Origin: Geobacillus subterraneus
GTDB taxonomy: Bacteria; Bacillota; Bacilli; Bacillales; Anoxybacillaceae
Reading direction: 5' to 3'
Assembly (NCBI RefSeq): GCF_001618685.1
Contig: NZ_CP014342.1
Coordinates: forward strand, 744,001 to 808,000
DNA: 64,000 nucleotides
Positions 49,232 to 59,195 of the stretch are shown in pieces. Within the stretch, counting starts at the first letter, position 1. Every line of letters begins with the position of its first letter. Position numbers and translations under genes: made by a program. The notes below the pieces were generated by a model. It had not been told where the DNA came from and ran no database searches. It was given only the letters and a program-made list of their open reading frames with translations.

Positions 49232-50011
49232 CTAGTCATTGCGTTGGACGGCTGCAGGGACTTCTTTGGCTGCTAAGAAAAGGACGGCGAGCGAAACGAA
49301 CCAATGGATAAAGGTGCTATACGGCACGATCGTTTGGACTGTTTCCATTAAAGCAAAAAAGACCGTCGACAGCGTAATCGCATAAGCCGACATGATCCAT
49401 GTATGACGGTAGCGAAGCTTTTTGTCTAACATGCCGGCAAACATGAGGCCAAAGAAAGCGAGTAAGCAAACGCTGACGAATTTCCCCGCGCAAGCGAGCA
49501 CATATAAAACAAGCCCGAAAAGCGGAATAAGAACCGGGAGAAGCGACTGCAAGCTGGCAATAAACACGCGCACGTCCTCATCAGTGATGGTTACGTCTGG
49601 AAACGTGGCATAGCTGTAGTGCTGCGCCTGATAGCCGGCGACGAGCACAGCCTCATGTTTCAACAAGGCGATGGCATTCGGCAACCGTTCTACTTCCCGT
49701 CTCGTCACCTTACCCGTGCTGTCAAAAACGATCGTAAATCCACCTTGGTCAATATGAATCGGTTCAGCCGCTTCTGAGCGAAGCTCGCCGTTTTCAATCG
49801 AAAAGGGCGGGAGGTCGTTACGCAACAAAGCGCTTGTCGTGCGAATGCTCTCAGCTAGCGACGTTGAAGCATAGTAAAAAGTTGGGAGAACGGATAAAAG
49901 CGTCAGCAAAAACAAATAGCCAATTGTTTTTCCAATTCCTTGAAATCGAAAACGGGCGATGTCTTTGGGGGAATATAGGCTTTTCCATAGTTGGACGAAT
50001 ACATTCATCAT
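49232..50011 (-). CDS. yqgB: DUF1189 family membrane protein (YqgB)
   Basis: 259 residues. Membrane helix near residue 30-48, then an extracytoplasmic domain of about 110 residues ([17 protein letters not shown] region), and four helices at the C-terminus (about 158-250). Matches the DUF1189/YqgB family; function unknown. The ATG at 50011 follows AAAGGTG on the minus strand; upstream in-frame codons lack a site. Faces away from sodA, as in B. subtilis. Confidence 0.85.
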   Translation of the reverse strand: MMNVFVQLWKSLYSPKDIARFRFQGIGKTIGYLFLLTLLSVLPTFYYASTSLAESIRTTSALLRNDLPPFSIENGELRSEAAEPIHIDQGGFTIVFDSTGKVTRREVERLPNAIALLKHEAVLVAGYQAQHYSYATFPDVTITDEDVRVFIASLQSLLPVLIPLFGLVLYVLACAGKFVSVCLLAFFGLMFAGMLDKKLRYRHTWIMSAYAITLSTVFFALMETVQTIVPYSTFIHWFVSLAVLFLAAKEVPAAVQRND

Positions 50012-50198
50012 GGCCACACCTTTCTTTTTCTCCATTTCCATTGTATATGCCGGAACAGGCGAATTCAACTGTGATCGTTTCCTGTTCATTGGTGGACAGG
50101 CAAATTCATTGAAACATTGTGGAAATTTTGGTAAGCTAATTTTACACGGACAGCTTTGCGTCCGCATTACATATTACGAACAAAAGGAGGAGATTTGT

Positions 50199-50813
50199 AT
50201 GCCATTTGAACTGCCGGCATTGCCGTATGCGTACGATGCGCTCGAGCCGCATATCGACAAAGAAACGATGAACATCCACCACACGAAGCACCATAACACA
50301 TACGTGACGAACTTAAATGCGGCGCTTGAAGGGCATGCTGATTTGCAAAACAAGTCGTTGGAAGAGTTGCTCAGCAATTTGGAAGTCCTTCCGGAAAGCA
50401 TTCGCACCGCAGTGCGCAACAACGGCGGCGGCCATGCGAACCATTCGCTCTTCTGGACGATTTTATCGCCAAACGGCGGCGGCGAACCGACAGGTGAGCT
50501 GGCTGAAGCGATCAACCAAAAATTCGGCAGCTTTGCGGCGTTTAAAGACGAGTTTTCGAAAGCAGCCGCTGGCCGTTTCGGCTCCGGCTGGGCGTGGCTT
50601 GTCGTCAACAACGGCGAGCTGGAAATTACGAGCACGCCGAACCAAGACTCGCCAATCATGGAAGGCAAAACGCCGATCCTTGGCTTGGACGTTTGGGAGC
50701 ATGCGTACTACTTGAAATACCAAAACCGCCGTCCGGAATACATTGCGGCGTTCTGGAACGTCGTCAACTGGGATGAAGTCGCGAAACGATACAGTGAAGC
50801 AAAAGCAAAATAA
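50199..50813 (+). CDS. sodA: Superoxide dismutase, manganese type
   Basis: 204 residues. Converts superoxide to oxygen and hydrogen peroxide. Metal ligands His27, His82, Asp164, His168 (DVWEHAYY) are at the canonical places; the GGGHANH context and the Gly-rich NGGG before it fit the Mn form known from B. stearothermophilus. Start ATG with CAAAAGGAGGAG. Single gene ending in a terminator. Confidence 0.98.
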   Translation: MPFELPALPYAYDALEPHIDKETMNIHHTKHHNTYVTNLNAALEGHADLQNKSLEELLSNLEVLPESIRTAVRNNGGGHANHSLFWTILSPNGGGEPTGELAEAINQKFGSFAAFKDEFSKAAAGRFGSGWAWLVVNNGELEITSTPNQDSPIMEGKTPILGLDVWEHAYYLKYQNRRPEYIAAFWNVVNWDEVAKRYSEAKAK

Positions 50814-50827
50814 GTAAATCTATAACG

Positions 50828-50862
50828 AAAAAACGGGGCAAGTGATCCGCCCCGTTTTTTTT
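50828..50862 (+). terminator. Terminator after sodA
   Basis: CGGGGC/GCCCCG stem (50834-50839 with 50849-50854) extended by A/T pairs, then T8. Confidence 0.9.
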
Positions 50863-50933
50863 CATTGGCCGAAAGGTGCATAGCGGCAGCGGAAATGGCT
50901 ACACTACCGGATAGATGAAAAGGGGAGTTTACG

Positions 50934-52226
50934 ATGTCATTATTCGAAAAATTGACTGGCCAAGAACGGGTGGATCGCGATTTGCTGCTGCTTCTTTGCA
51001 TCGGCGGGTTTTATGCGCTTGCTGTCTCGCTGTCCAATACGTTTGTCAACATTTATTTATGGAAACAGACCGGTGACTTTCGCGACTTGGCGCTGTATAA
51101 TTTGGCGGTCGTCACCATGCAGCCGCTGACGTTTCTATTCGCCGGCCGGCTGGCGAAACAGATTGACCGCATTCTCATCCTGCGGCTCGGGGTGTCGTGT
51201 TTAGCCGTTTTTTTTGTCGCTGTTTTGTTCGTCGGTCCGCGAGCCCATCAATATTTGCTCGTTCTCGGCGCGCTGCTCGGCGTCGGCTACGGTTTTTACT
51301 GGCTCGCTTTTAACGTGCTGACATTTGAAATTACCGAACCGGAGACGCGCGACTTTTTTAACGGTTTTTTCGGAGTGCTCACATCGTCAGCCGGCATGAT
51401 CGGACCGATTGTCGCCGGCTATATGATTTCGTCGCTCGCCGGCCTAAAAGGGTATACGCTCGTTTTCTCGCTGTCGCTTGGCTTGTTTCTTGTCGCCGTG
51501 CTGCTCAGCTTCTTTCTCAAGCGCCGTACAGCGGCGGGAAAATACTTATTTCTTCGCATTTTAAAGGAACGGAACCAAAATGAGAATTGGCGGTTGATTA
51601 CGAACGCTCATTTTTTTCAAGGACTGCGTGAAGGGTCGTTTGTGTTTGTCATTTCGGTGTTGGTGTATGTCACCTCAAACAGTGAATGGGCGCTCGGCAA
51701 GTACGGGCTCGTCAATTCCTTTACATCGTTTGTCGCCTACTATGCCGTTTCCCGTCTGATGAGGCAGGAGTATCGGATGAAAGCCATTTTATTGGGCGGA
51801 CTGTTGCTCTATGCGGCCATTTTTCTCATCGTCTTTCAGCCGTCTTACCCCCGTTTGATTGTTTATGCCGTCACGATCGCCGTCGCTTACCCGATTTTGC
51901 TCGTTCCGTACTCCTCATTAACGTTTGATGTAATCGGGAGAAGCTGGAAATCGGCAGAGGCGCGCGTGGAGTATATTGTCGTCCGCGAGCTGTTTTTAAA
52001 CGCCGGGCGGATGGCATCGATTTTAGCCTTTTTGGCGGCGGTGACACTGTTTGGGGAAAAGATGGGCATTCGTATGCTCATGTTTGTATGCGGGGCTGGA
52101 CATCTAGTGATTTACTGGTTCGTCCGCCGCATTCGTTTCACGGATGGACGCCCGGAGCGGGACCGGCCGGAGACGCTCTTGTTTCGGACGAAGCTGGCCG
52201 GTGAACGGGGCGGCCCATCGGTGTAA
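50934..52226 (+). CDS. yqgE: MFS transporter (YqgE)
   Basis: 430 residues with about twelve membrane helices in two halves separated by a loop at about 195-215. Major facilitator superfamily; the motif between helices 2 and 3 is LFAGRLAKQIDR. Substrate unknown. Start ATG after AAAAGGGGAG. B. subtilis YqgE lies between sodA and pbpA in the same way. Confidence 0.88.
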   Translation: MSLFEKLTGQERVDRDLLLLLCIGGFYALAVSLSNTFVNIYLWKQTGDFRDLALYNLAVVTMQPLTFLFAGRLAKQIDRILILRLGVSCLAVFFVAVLFVGPRAHQYLLVLGALLGVGYGFYWLAFNVLTFEITEPETRDFFNGFFGVLTSSAGMIGPIVAGYMISSLAGLKGYTLVFSLSLGLFLVAVLLSFFLKRRTAAGKYLFLRILKERNQNENWRLITNAHFFQGLREGSFVFVISVLVYVTSNSEWALGKYGLVNSFTSFVAYYAVSRLMRQEYRMKAILLGGLLLYAAIFLIVFQPSYPRLIVYAVTIAVAYPILLVPYSSLTFDVIGRSWKSAEARVEYIVVRELFLNAGRMASILAFLAAVTLFGEKMGIRMLMFVCGAGHLVIYWFVRRIRFTDGRPERDRPETLLFRTKLAGERGGPSV

Positions 52227-52302
52227 AAAGTTGTCCATGTTTTTCCCTAGCCTTGCCTGCTTTTTTCTTTTACAATAGGGGGAGGGAAAGGAGGAACGGG
52301 GG

Positions 52303-54399
52303 ATGAAACGGAAGAAGCGGGCGCAAGTGCCGATCCGGTTAAACATTTTGTTTTTCTTTGTCTTTTTGTTGTTTTCAGTGCTTATTTTGCGCTTGGGCGT
52401 CGTGCAAATTGTGTACGGGGAGGACTATCGCCGCGAAGTGGAACGGACGCAGGATGAAGTGGTCAGCACGCCGGTGCCGCGCGGCAAAATTTTCGACCGG
52501 TTTGGCCAAGTGGTCGTCGACAATACACCACAAAAGGCGATTACGTATACGCGCTCAAAAACGACTCAACCAGAAGAAATATTGGAAGTGGCAAGGAAGC
52601 TCGCTCAATATATTGATATTCCGGATGCTGAAAAAAAAGTGACCGAGCGCGATATGAAAGACTATTGGATTTTGACGCGCCCGGACGAGGCGAAAAGGAA
52701 AGTGAGCGAACGAGAACGGAAAACGCTCGCTGATCAAGGCTTGACGCAAAAAGAAATTGACAAAAAAGTATATGAGTGGACGCTCGACCGCATTACAGAG
52801 AAGGACTTGGCGCAAATTTCGCCGGCAGAGCTTGAAGTGATTGCCATTAAGCGTGAGATGGAAAGCGGCTATGCGCTGACGCCGCAGACGGTGAAAAGCA
52901 AAGGGGTGACTGACCGCGAATATGCGGTCGTCAGCGAACACTTAAGCGAGTTGCCCGGTGTCAACACGACCGTTGATTGGGACCGGAAATACGTCTATGA
53001 CAACACGTTCCGCTCTGTGCTCGGGAGCGTGACGGAAGAAGATGAGGGCGTCCCGCGCGAGCGGCTCGACCACTTTTTAGCCCGCGACTACAGCCGCAAC
53101 GACCGCGTCGGCAAAAGTTATTTGGAGATGCAGTATGAAGAAGTGCTCCACGGCAAAAAGGCGAAAGTAAAAAACATCGTGGACAAATCAGGCAACGTCG
53201 TCTCGGTTGAGCAAGTGTATCCGGGCGAGCGCGGCAAAGACCTCGTGTTGACGATCGATGCCGAGCTGCAGCAACAAGTCGAGCAAATTATTGAGCAGGA
53301 GATTTTGGCCACGAAGCGCAAAGGCCGCTCCCCGCTCTTGGATCGGGCGTTCGTCGTCATGATGAATCCCAAAACGGGCGAAGTGTTGGCGATGGCCGGC
53401 AAACTTCTTCAAGACGGCAAATTTGTCGATTTTGCTATCGGCAACATCACATCAGCTTACGCGATGGGGTCGGCGGTAAAAGGCGCGACCGTTCTCACCG
53501 GCTTTCAAACGGGCGTGCTCTATCCGAATACGTATATTAAGGATGAGCCGCTTTATATCTACCGAACTCCTGAAAAAAAATCATGGAAAACGATGGGGAC
53601 CATTAACGAGCTGACCGCTCTGAAACAATCGTCGAACGTCTATATGTTTAAAACGGCGATCGCCATCGGCGGCGGCGTGTATCGCCCGCATCAGCCGCTT
53701 GACATCAATCCGGCCGCGTTTACGACAATGCGCCATTATTTCAGCCAATTCGGATTGGGTGTGAAAACCGGCATCGACTTGCCGAACGAATTGGGCGGTT
53801 TTCAAGGGCAAAGCAAGCTGCCAGGATTTCTGCTTGACTTGGCGATCGGCCAGTACGATATGTATACGCCGATGCAGCTGGCGCAATACGTTTCGACGAT
53901 CGCTAACGGTGGCTACCGGATGAAGCCGCTTTTGGTCAAAGAAATCCGCGAGCCGTCCGTTGACGGAAAAGAGCCTGGCCGGATCATTCGGCGGTTTGAG
54001 CCGGTTGTTTTAAACCGCGTCGATATGAAAACTGAGTATATTCAACGGGTGCAGGAAGGATTCCGCCGCGTCATGCAAGAGCCGGGGGGGACGGCGTATT
54101 CGTATTTCGCCAATGCCCCGTACAAGCCGGCCGGCAAAACAGGGACGGCCGAAGCGTTTTATGACGGACCGATCCAAAGCCGGCGCAACGATCCGACGTA
54201 CAATTTGACGCTCGTCGGCTATGCGCCGTATAACGATCCGCAAGTATCGTTTGCGGTCGTCGTCCCGTGGGCGACGCAAGGGGAAAGTGATGGCATTAAC
54301 AACCGCATCGGCCGCCGCATTTTAGATGCGTATTTTGAATTGAAAGTAAAGAGGGCCAATGGAGAGAAGGCGGCTTCAGAAACAAATGAGCAACAATAA
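52303..54399 (+). CDS. pbpA: Class B penicillin-binding protein 2 (PbpA type)
   Basis: 698 residues. Peptidoglycan transpeptidase for lateral wall growth. Short cytoplasmic tail, one membrane anchor (about 15-37), a dimerisation domain with RGKIFDR (about 66-72), and the transpeptidase domain with SxxK Ser390-Ala-Val-Lys393, SxN Ser443-Ser-Asn445 and KTG Lys612-Thr-Gly. All three active-site motifs are intact. Start ATG after GGAAAGGAGGAACG. Corresponds to B. subtilis PbpA (YqgF) just before the pst operon. Confidence 0.95.
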   Translation: MKRKKRAQVPIRLNILFFFVFLLFSVLILRLGVVQIVYGEDYRREVERTQDEVVSTPVPRGKIFDRFGQVVVDNTPQKAITYTRSKTTQPEEILEVARKLAQYIDIPDAEKKVTERDMKDYWILTRPDEAKRKVSERERKTLADQGLTQKEIDKKVYEWTLDRITEKDLAQISPAELEVIAIKREMESGYALTPQTVKSKGVTDREYAVVSEHLSELPGVNTTVDWDRKYVYDNTFRSVLGSVTEEDEGVPRERLDHFLARDYSRNDRVGKSYLEMQYEEVLHGKKAKVKNIVDKSGNVVSVEQVYPGERGKDLVLTIDAELQQQVEQIIEQEILATKRKGRSPLLDRAFVVMMNPKTGEVLAMAGKLLQDGKFVDFAIGNITSAYAMGSAVKGATVLTGFQTGVLYPNTYIKDEPLYIYRTPEKKSWKTMGTINELTALKQSSNVYMFKTAIAIGGGVYRPHQPLDINPAAFTTMRHYFSQFGLGVKTGIDLPNELGGFQGQSKLPGFLLDLAIGQYDMYTPMQLAQYVSTIANGGYRMKPLLVKEIREPSVDGKEPGRIIRRFEPVVLNRVDMKTEYIQRVQEGFRRVMQEPGGTAYSYFANAPYKPAGKTGTAEAFYDGPIQSRRNDPTYNLTLVGYAPYNDPQVSFAVVVPWATQGESDGINNRIGRRILDAYFELKVKRANGEKAASETNEQQ

Positions 54400-54403
54400 A
54401 CTG

Positions 54404-54446
54404 GGCTGATTCGACAGGCGGTTTCCCTGTTGAATCAGCCTTTTTA
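54404..54446 (+). terminator. Terminator after pbpA
   Basis: 15-bp stem with one mismatch or wobble (54404-54418 with 54426-54440), loop of 7, then TTTTT. Confidence 0.9.
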
Positions 54447-54601
54447 TTGAATAAAACAAAGGTGAATAAGCGAATAATAAATACATCCAATTCGCTATTT
54501 AACTTGTGCGTGCGGTCAATTTCATTCCTATTTTTCATACAAAAGATAAAGATTTAATTAGGTACCATTTGTCCGAGCCGGACAGTAACGCGGTCGGAAT
54601 G

Positions 54602-54655
54602 TTTACACAATCTTAACATTCCGTTTAAACCTCGTTAATAGCCGCCATTTATGAT
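54602..54655 (+). promoter_or_regulatory. Pho box and PhoP-dependent promoter of pstS
   Basis: Four direct repeats at exact 11-base spacing: TTTACA (54602), TTAACA (54613), TTTAAA (54624), TTAATA (54635), matching the PhoP repeat TT(A/T/C)ACA. A -10 TATGAT is at 54650-54655, 43 bases before pstS. There is no SigA -35; PhoP would replace it, as in the B. subtilis pst promoter. Confidence 0.92.
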
Positions 54656-54697
54656 AGGACATGTAAGGAGAAAACGAAATGGGCAGGGGGAAAAACG

Positions 54698-55663
54698 ATG
54701 AACAAGTGGAAACGGCTCATGTTATCCGGGGTGCTCAGCGGGGTGATGGTAATCGCTGCTGCCTGTGGCGGAGGCAACGGAGCAGAGGAAAATGACGCCA
54801 ACGGTGAGTCCGCAGCGAACGAACTGTCGGGCGAAGTGATCATGGATGGCTCCTCGACCGTCTATCCGATTGCGGAGGCAGCCGCTGAAGAATACATGGC
54901 TGAACAGCCGAACGTGAAAGTGTCCGTCGGTATGTCGGGAACGGGCGGTGGATTTGAAAAGTTCACGAAAGGGGAAACGGATTTTTCGAACGCTTCCCGT
55001 CCGATCAAAGAGGAAGAGAAACAAGCGGCCGCTGCCAACGGCATTGAATTCCAAGAATTTCAACTCGCTTATGATGGCCTTTCTGTCGTTGTCAACAAAG
55101 AAAACGACTGGGTTGACTACTTGACGGTCGATGAGCTGAAAAAAATGTGGACGGAAGATGGCACGGTGAAAAAATGGTCGGACATCCGCCCAGGATGGCC
55201 GGATGAGGAAATTAAGTTTTTCTCGCCGGGTCATGATTCCGGGACGTATGACTACTTTGATGAAGTGATTTTGGAAGGAAAAGAACTGGTCAAAACGGCT
55301 CAACTTGCGGAAGACGACAATATTCTCGTTCGTGGGGTTGAAGGAGATCAATACGCGATCGGCTACTTCGGCTATGCGTATTACTTGGAAAATAAAGATA
55401 AGCTGAAAGTGGTTCCGATCGATGGTGGCAACGGTCCGGTCGAGCCGACGAACGAGACGATTGAAACAGGAAAATACACTCCGCTTTCGCGTCCGCTGTT
55501 TACGTATGTGAACGTCAAATCGCTGAAAGAAAAACCGCAAGTGTATGACTACATGGAATTCTTGATGGAAACAGCCGGGGACTTGGCGGAAGAAGTTGGT
55601 TACGTCCGCCTGCCGGAGGAAAAGTATAAAGAACAGCTTGAAACGTTGAAAGGATTGAAATAG
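54698..55663 (+). CDS. pstS: Phosphate ABC transporter, substrate-binding lipoprotein
   Basis: 321 residues. Signal peptide of a lipoprotein with Cys at about residue 23 (AAAC lipobox), an acidic linker, then the PBP-like phosphate-binding domain: DGSSTVYPIAEA and GTGGGFEKF are phosphate-contact segments typical of PstS. The ATG follows GCAGGGGGAAAAACG. First gene of pstS-pstC-pstA-pstB-phoU behind a Pho box. Expression is expected under phosphate limitation. Confidence 0.97.
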   Translation: MNKWKRLMLSGVLSGVMVIAAACGGGNGAEENDANGESAANELSGEVIMDGSSTVYPIAEAAAEEYMAEQPNVKVSVGMSGTGGGFEKFTKGETDFSNASRPIKEEEKQAAAANGIEFQEFQLAYDGLSVVVNKENDWVDYLTVDELKKMWTEDGTVKKWSDIRPGWPDEEIKFFSPGHDSGTYDYFDEVILEGKELVKTAQLAEDDNILVRGVEGDQYAIGYFGYAYYLENKDKLKVVPIDGGNGPVEPTNETIETGKYTPLSRPLFTYVNVKSLKEKPQVYDYMEFLMETAGDLAEEVGYVRLPEEKYKEQLETLKGLK

Positions 55664-55748
55664 GTTTCGTCAGGCCGGCGACAAGGGATGTCCGTCGGCC
55701 TAGACTTGTGACTGCGGCTGGAATATGTCGGAAAGGAGTTTTCGTTTT

Positions 55749-56702
55749 ATGGGGATTCCAACGAAGAAAGAACAGCAGTTATCGGTGCGGGAGATGATTG
55801 CCGAAAACCAAACGCGGCAACATTGGCCGAAAAGGATGGAAAAGCTCGCGCCGAAGTTTCTCTTTACATTGGCGGCGCTCTCCGTGCTCGTAACGCTCGG
55901 CATTTTGTTTACTCTTCTTTTTGAGACGATCGAATTTTTCCGCCGTGTATCGATTGTTGAGTTTGTCACGAGCAAAGAGTGGCTTCCGTGGAATGAGGAG
56001 CATGGATCGTTCGGCGTCGCTCCGCTTGTGACCGGCACGCTGCTGACGACCGGTATCGCTATGCTTTTGGCTGTTCCGGTTGGACTCGCTTCGGCTATTT
56101 ATTTGAGCGAGTATGCGTCGGAGCGGACGCGCCGAATCATCAAGCCGGCGCTCGAAGTGCTTGCCGGCATTCCGACGATCGTTTACGGATTTTTTGCGTT
56201 GACGATCGTGACGCCGTTATTGCAAAAGGTTATTCCGGATTTAGAGATTTTTAATGCGCTCAGCCCGGGGCTCGTGATGGGGATTATGATCATTCCGATG
56301 ATCGCCTCGCTGTCAGAAGACGCGATGAGCGCGGTGCCGAACTCGATTCGCGAAGGCGCTCTTGCCCTTGGCGCCACAAAGCTTGAAGTGGCGCTTAAGG
56401 TCGTGCTTCCCGCCGCTGCTTCTGGAGTGATCGCTTCATTTATTTTAGGCATTTCCCGGGCGGTTGGTGAAACGATGATCGTCGCGGTGGCTGGCGGATC
56501 ATCGCCGGAATTTACATTTGATGTGACGAAATCGATTCAAACATTAACTGCCTATATCGTCCAAGTGACAACGGGCGACGCCGGTTACGGGACGACGATT
56601 TACTACAGCATTTATGCTGTCGGGATGACGCTGTTTGTTTTTACATTGCTTATGAATATATTGGCGCAATACATTTCCCGCCGGTTTAGGGAGGAGTATT
56701 GA
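55749..56702 (+). CDS. pstC: Phosphate ABC transporter, permease PstC
   Basis: 317 residues, six membrane helices. Binding-protein-dependent permease domain from about residue 95 with the EAA loop EGALALGATKLEVALKVVLPAA (about 205-226). The ATG at 55749 follows AAAGGAG at 10-base spacing and was preferred to an upstream in-frame codon at 55725 within that site. Overlap or near-overlap with pstA. Confidence 0.94.
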   Translation: MGIPTKKEQQLSVREMIAENQTRQHWPKRMEKLAPKFLFTLAALSVLVTLGILFTLLFETIEFFRRVSIVEFVTSKEWLPWNEEHGSFGVAPLVTGTLLTTGIAMLLAVPVGLASAIYLSEYASERTRRIIKPALEVLAGIPTIVYGFFALTIVTPLLQKVIPDLEIFNALSPGLVMGIMIIPMIASLSEDAMSAVPNSIREGALALGATKLEVALKVVLPAAASGVIASFILGISRAVGETMIVAVAGGSSPEFTFDVTKSIQTLTAYIVQVTTGDAGYGTTIYYSIYAVGMTLFVFTLLMNILAQYISRRFREEY

Positions 56703-56707
56703 AAACG

Positions 56708-57589
56708 ATGGAAAACAAAATGGACAAACCGCTCGTTTGGAAGCGAATGAAAGGAAGGCTGGCGCAAAACACCATCCTGCAAGCCATCTTCTTTTTTGCG
56801 ACCGTTTTTGGACTGATTGCTCTTATGCTGTTATTATCCCGTGTTATTATGCAGGCGATCGGCTGGCTGGATGGCGACTTTTTAAACAGCTTTCCTTCGC
56901 GCCGGCCGGAAGAGGCTGGGATCAAATCCGGATTGGTCGGCTCCCTCTGGCTGATGGCAATCGTCGCACCGGTTTCGTTTGTTTTGGGGGTCGGGACGGC
57001 CATTTATTTGGAAGAATACGCGCGCAAAAACCGTTTCACCGCTTTTATTCAAACGAATATTTCCAATCTGGCCGGTGTACCGTCGATCGTGTTTGGCTTG
57101 CTCGGGTTGACGATTTTCGTCCGTGAGCTCGGGCTCGGGCGCAGCGTGCTTGCAGCTGGATTGACCATGAGCTTGCTCGTTCTTCCGGTGATCGTCGTCG
57201 CGGCCCAAGAAGCGATTCGTGCCGTTCCTCAGCAGTTGCGAGAAGCGTCGTATGCCATGGGGGCGACGAAATGGCAAACGGTTTGCCGGGTTGTGCTGCC
57301 GGCGGCGCTGCCGGGGATGTTAACGGGGGCGATCTTGGCGCTCTCCCGCGCCGTCGGGGAGACCGCTCCGCTCGTGGTGCTCGGCATTCCAACGTTTATC
57401 GCCTACTTGCCGAGCGGCGTGTTCGATACGTTTACCGTTATGCCGCTGCAAATTTATAACTGGACAGGACGGCCGCAGGAGGAGTTCCAACATGTGGCGG
57501 CCGCAGGAATTGTCGTTCTGCTCGTCTTTTTAATCGTGATGAATTCGGTCGCGGTGTTGATTCGTAATAAGTTTCAAAAGCGATTTTAA
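56708..57589 (+). CDS. pstA: Phosphate ABC transporter, permease PstA
   Basis: 293 residues, six membrane helices. EAA loop REASYAMGATKWQTVCRVVLPAALPG (about 175-200). Start is either TTG 56699, which overlaps the pstC stop, or ATG 56708; both use AGGGAGGAG. ATG was chosen as the more usual codon. Partner of PstC in the membrane channel. Confidence 0.93.
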   Translation: MENKMDKPLVWKRMKGRLAQNTILQAIFFFATVFGLIALMLLLSRVIMQAIGWLDGDFLNSFPSRRPEEAGIKSGLVGSLWLMAIVAPVSFVLGVGTAIYLEEYARKNRFTAFIQTNISNLAGVPSIVFGLLGLTIFVRELGLGRSVLAAGLTMSLLVLPVIVVAAQEAIRAVPQQLREASYAMGATKWQTVCRVVLPAALPGMLTGAILALSRAVGETAPLVVLGIPTFIAYLPSGVFDTFTVMPLQIYNWTGRPQEEFQHVAAAGIVVLLVFLIVMNSVAVLIRNKFQKRF

Positions 57590-57627
57590 CTTCATGACCG
57601 GACAATGAGCGAAAGGAGACCGATAAA

Positions 57628-58467
57628 ATGATGGCAACCAAAACAAAAGAGGCAACGTCGACACTGGCTGTTAAGTCGTCGGCGGCGTCGGCAGCTGAGG
57701 ACGGTGCAGCGAAAGGCGTCGTGTATGAGACAAACGATTTAAACTTATGGTACGGGGAGCACCATGCGTTAAAACATATTCATTTAACGATTTACGAAAA
57801 TGAAGTGACAGCGATTATCGGACCGTCGGGATGCGGAAAATCGACTTATATTAAGACGTTGAACCGAATGGTCGAACTCGTGCCGAATGTCCGCATTGCC
57901 GGCCAGCTGGCCTACCGCGGGCGCAACATTTTTGATCCGTCCTATCCGGTTGAACAGCTGCGCACACAAGTCGGGATGGTATTCCAAAAGCCGAACCCGT
58001 TTCCGAAATCGATTTACGACAATATTGCTTACGGTCCCCGCATTCATGGCATCCGCAACAAAAAAGTGCTCGACGAAATTGTCGAAAAAAGTTTGCGCGG
58101 GGCGGCGCTTTGGGATGAGGTGAAAGACCGGCTTCGCGATCATGCTTACGGCTTATCCGGAGGGCAGCAGCAGCGCTTGTGCATTGCCCGCTGTTTAGCC
58201 ATCGAGCCGGATGTCATCTTAATGGATGAGCCGACCTCGGCGCTCGACCCGATTTCGACGCTGAAAATTGAAGAGCTCATCCAAGAATTGAAAAAACAAT
58301 ACAGCATCATTATTGTGACCCATAACATGCAGCAGGCGGCGCGCATTTCGGACAAAACAGCGTTTTTCTTGAACGGGGAAGTGATTGAATACGCAGAGAC
58401 GAACAAACTGTTTTCAAATCCTGCCGATCGGCGTACAGAAGATTACATTACGGGCCGTTTCGGATAA
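57628..58467 (+). CDS. pstB: Phosphate ABC transporter, ATP-binding protein PstB
   Basis: 279 residues. Low-complexity N-terminal 30 residues, then an ABC ATPase with Walker [10 protein letters not shown] (65-73), the PstB-type Q-loop [15 protein letters not shown], signature LSGGQQQR, Walker [14 protein letters not shown] and H-loop THNM. Start ATG after AAAGGAGACC. Only one pstB is present, whereas B. subtilis has two. Confidence 0.97.
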   Translation: MMATKTKEATSTLAVKSSAASAAEDGAAKGVVYETNDLNLWYGEHHALKHIHLTIYENEVTAIIGPSGCGKSTYIKTLNRMVELVPNVRIAGQLAYRGRNIFDPSYPVEQLRTQVGMVFQKPNPFPKSIYDNIAYGPRIHGIRNKKVLDEIVEKSLRGAALWDEVKDRLRDHAYGLSGGQQQRLCIARCLAIEPDVILMDEPTSALDPISTLKIEELIQELKKQYSIIIVTHNMQQAARISDKTAFFLNGEVIEYAETNKLFSNPADRRTEDYITGRFG

Positions 58468-58491
58468 AAAACAAAGGAGGCGAGCAGGGGG

Positions 58492-59145
58492 ATGCGTGAA
58501 ACGTTTGCCGATGATTTGCGCTCGTTGCATAACAAGCTGATCGAAATGGGGCGATTAACAGAAGTTGCGCTCCAACAGGCGATTGAAGCATTTCAAACGC
58601 AAAACAAACATTTGGCGATGGCCGTCATTGACGGAGACGGCTCGATTGACAAGCTCGAAGAAGAAGTGAACGACTTTGCGTTGTGGCTCATTGCGAAACA
58701 GCAGCCGGTCGCGACCGACTTGCGCCGCATCATCGCCGCGATCAAAATCGCGGGCGATATCGAGCGGATCGCCGATTTTGCCGTTAATGTCGCCAAGGCG
58801 TGCATCCGCATCGGCGGCGAGCCGTTTGTTTTAGATATCCGACCGCTCGTGTTGATGCATCGTCTGGCCACGGATATGGTCTCAACGGCGATTGCCGCCT
58901 ACGATCGGGAAGATGCGTCGTTGGCTGCACAAATTGCTGACATGGACCATCGAGTCGATGAGCAGTACGGGGAAATGATGAAATCGTTGCTTGAGGTCGA
59001 GAAAACGGACAAAGAGACGTTGGCGCAAATGAATGTGCTTGCCCTCGTCGCCCGATATATTGAGCGGACGGCGGATCATGCGACCAATATTGCCGAGCAT
59101 CTCGTTTACCTTGTCAAAGGGAAGCATTACGACTTCAATGACTGA
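58492..59145 (+). CDS. phoU: PhoU, phosphate signalling protein
   Basis: 217 residues, two three-helix PhoU repeats, with metal-binding E/D-rich elements such as DLRRIIAAIKIAGDIERIADFAVN and a matching ERTADHATNIAE in the second repeat. In other bacteria PhoU links Pst activity to the histidine kinase and stops uncontrolled uptake. Start ATG after AAAGGAGGCG. The B. subtilis pst operon lacks phoU, so control here may be closer to that in other Firmicutes. Confidence 0.95.
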   Translation: MRETFADDLRSLHNKLIEMGRLTEVALQQAIEAFQTQNKHLAMAVIDGDGSIDKLEEEVNDFALWLIAKQQPVATDLRRIIAAIKIAGDIERIADFAVNVAKACIRIGGEPFVLDIRPLVLMHRLATDMVSTAIAAYDREDASLAAQIADMDHRVDEQYGEMMKSLLEVEKTDKETLAQMNVLALVARYIERTADHATNIAEHLVYLVKGKHYDFND

Positions 59146-59157
59146 CAGTATAAAACG

Positions 59158-59189
59158 AAGGAGGCGTCCTAGCGGGCCGCCTCCTTTTT
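59158..59189 (+). terminator. Terminator after phoU
   Basis: 9-bp stem AAGGAGGCG/CGCCTCCTT (59158-59166 with 59178-59186), then TTT. The A/T flanks could also stop the convergent unit. Confidence 0.8.
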
Positions 59190-59195
59190 GGCTGA

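Noticed and set aside
54571-54583. GTCCG-agc-CGGAC dyad upstream of the Pho box
   Set aside because: Short, not phased with the Pho repeats and without known factor; probably chance.
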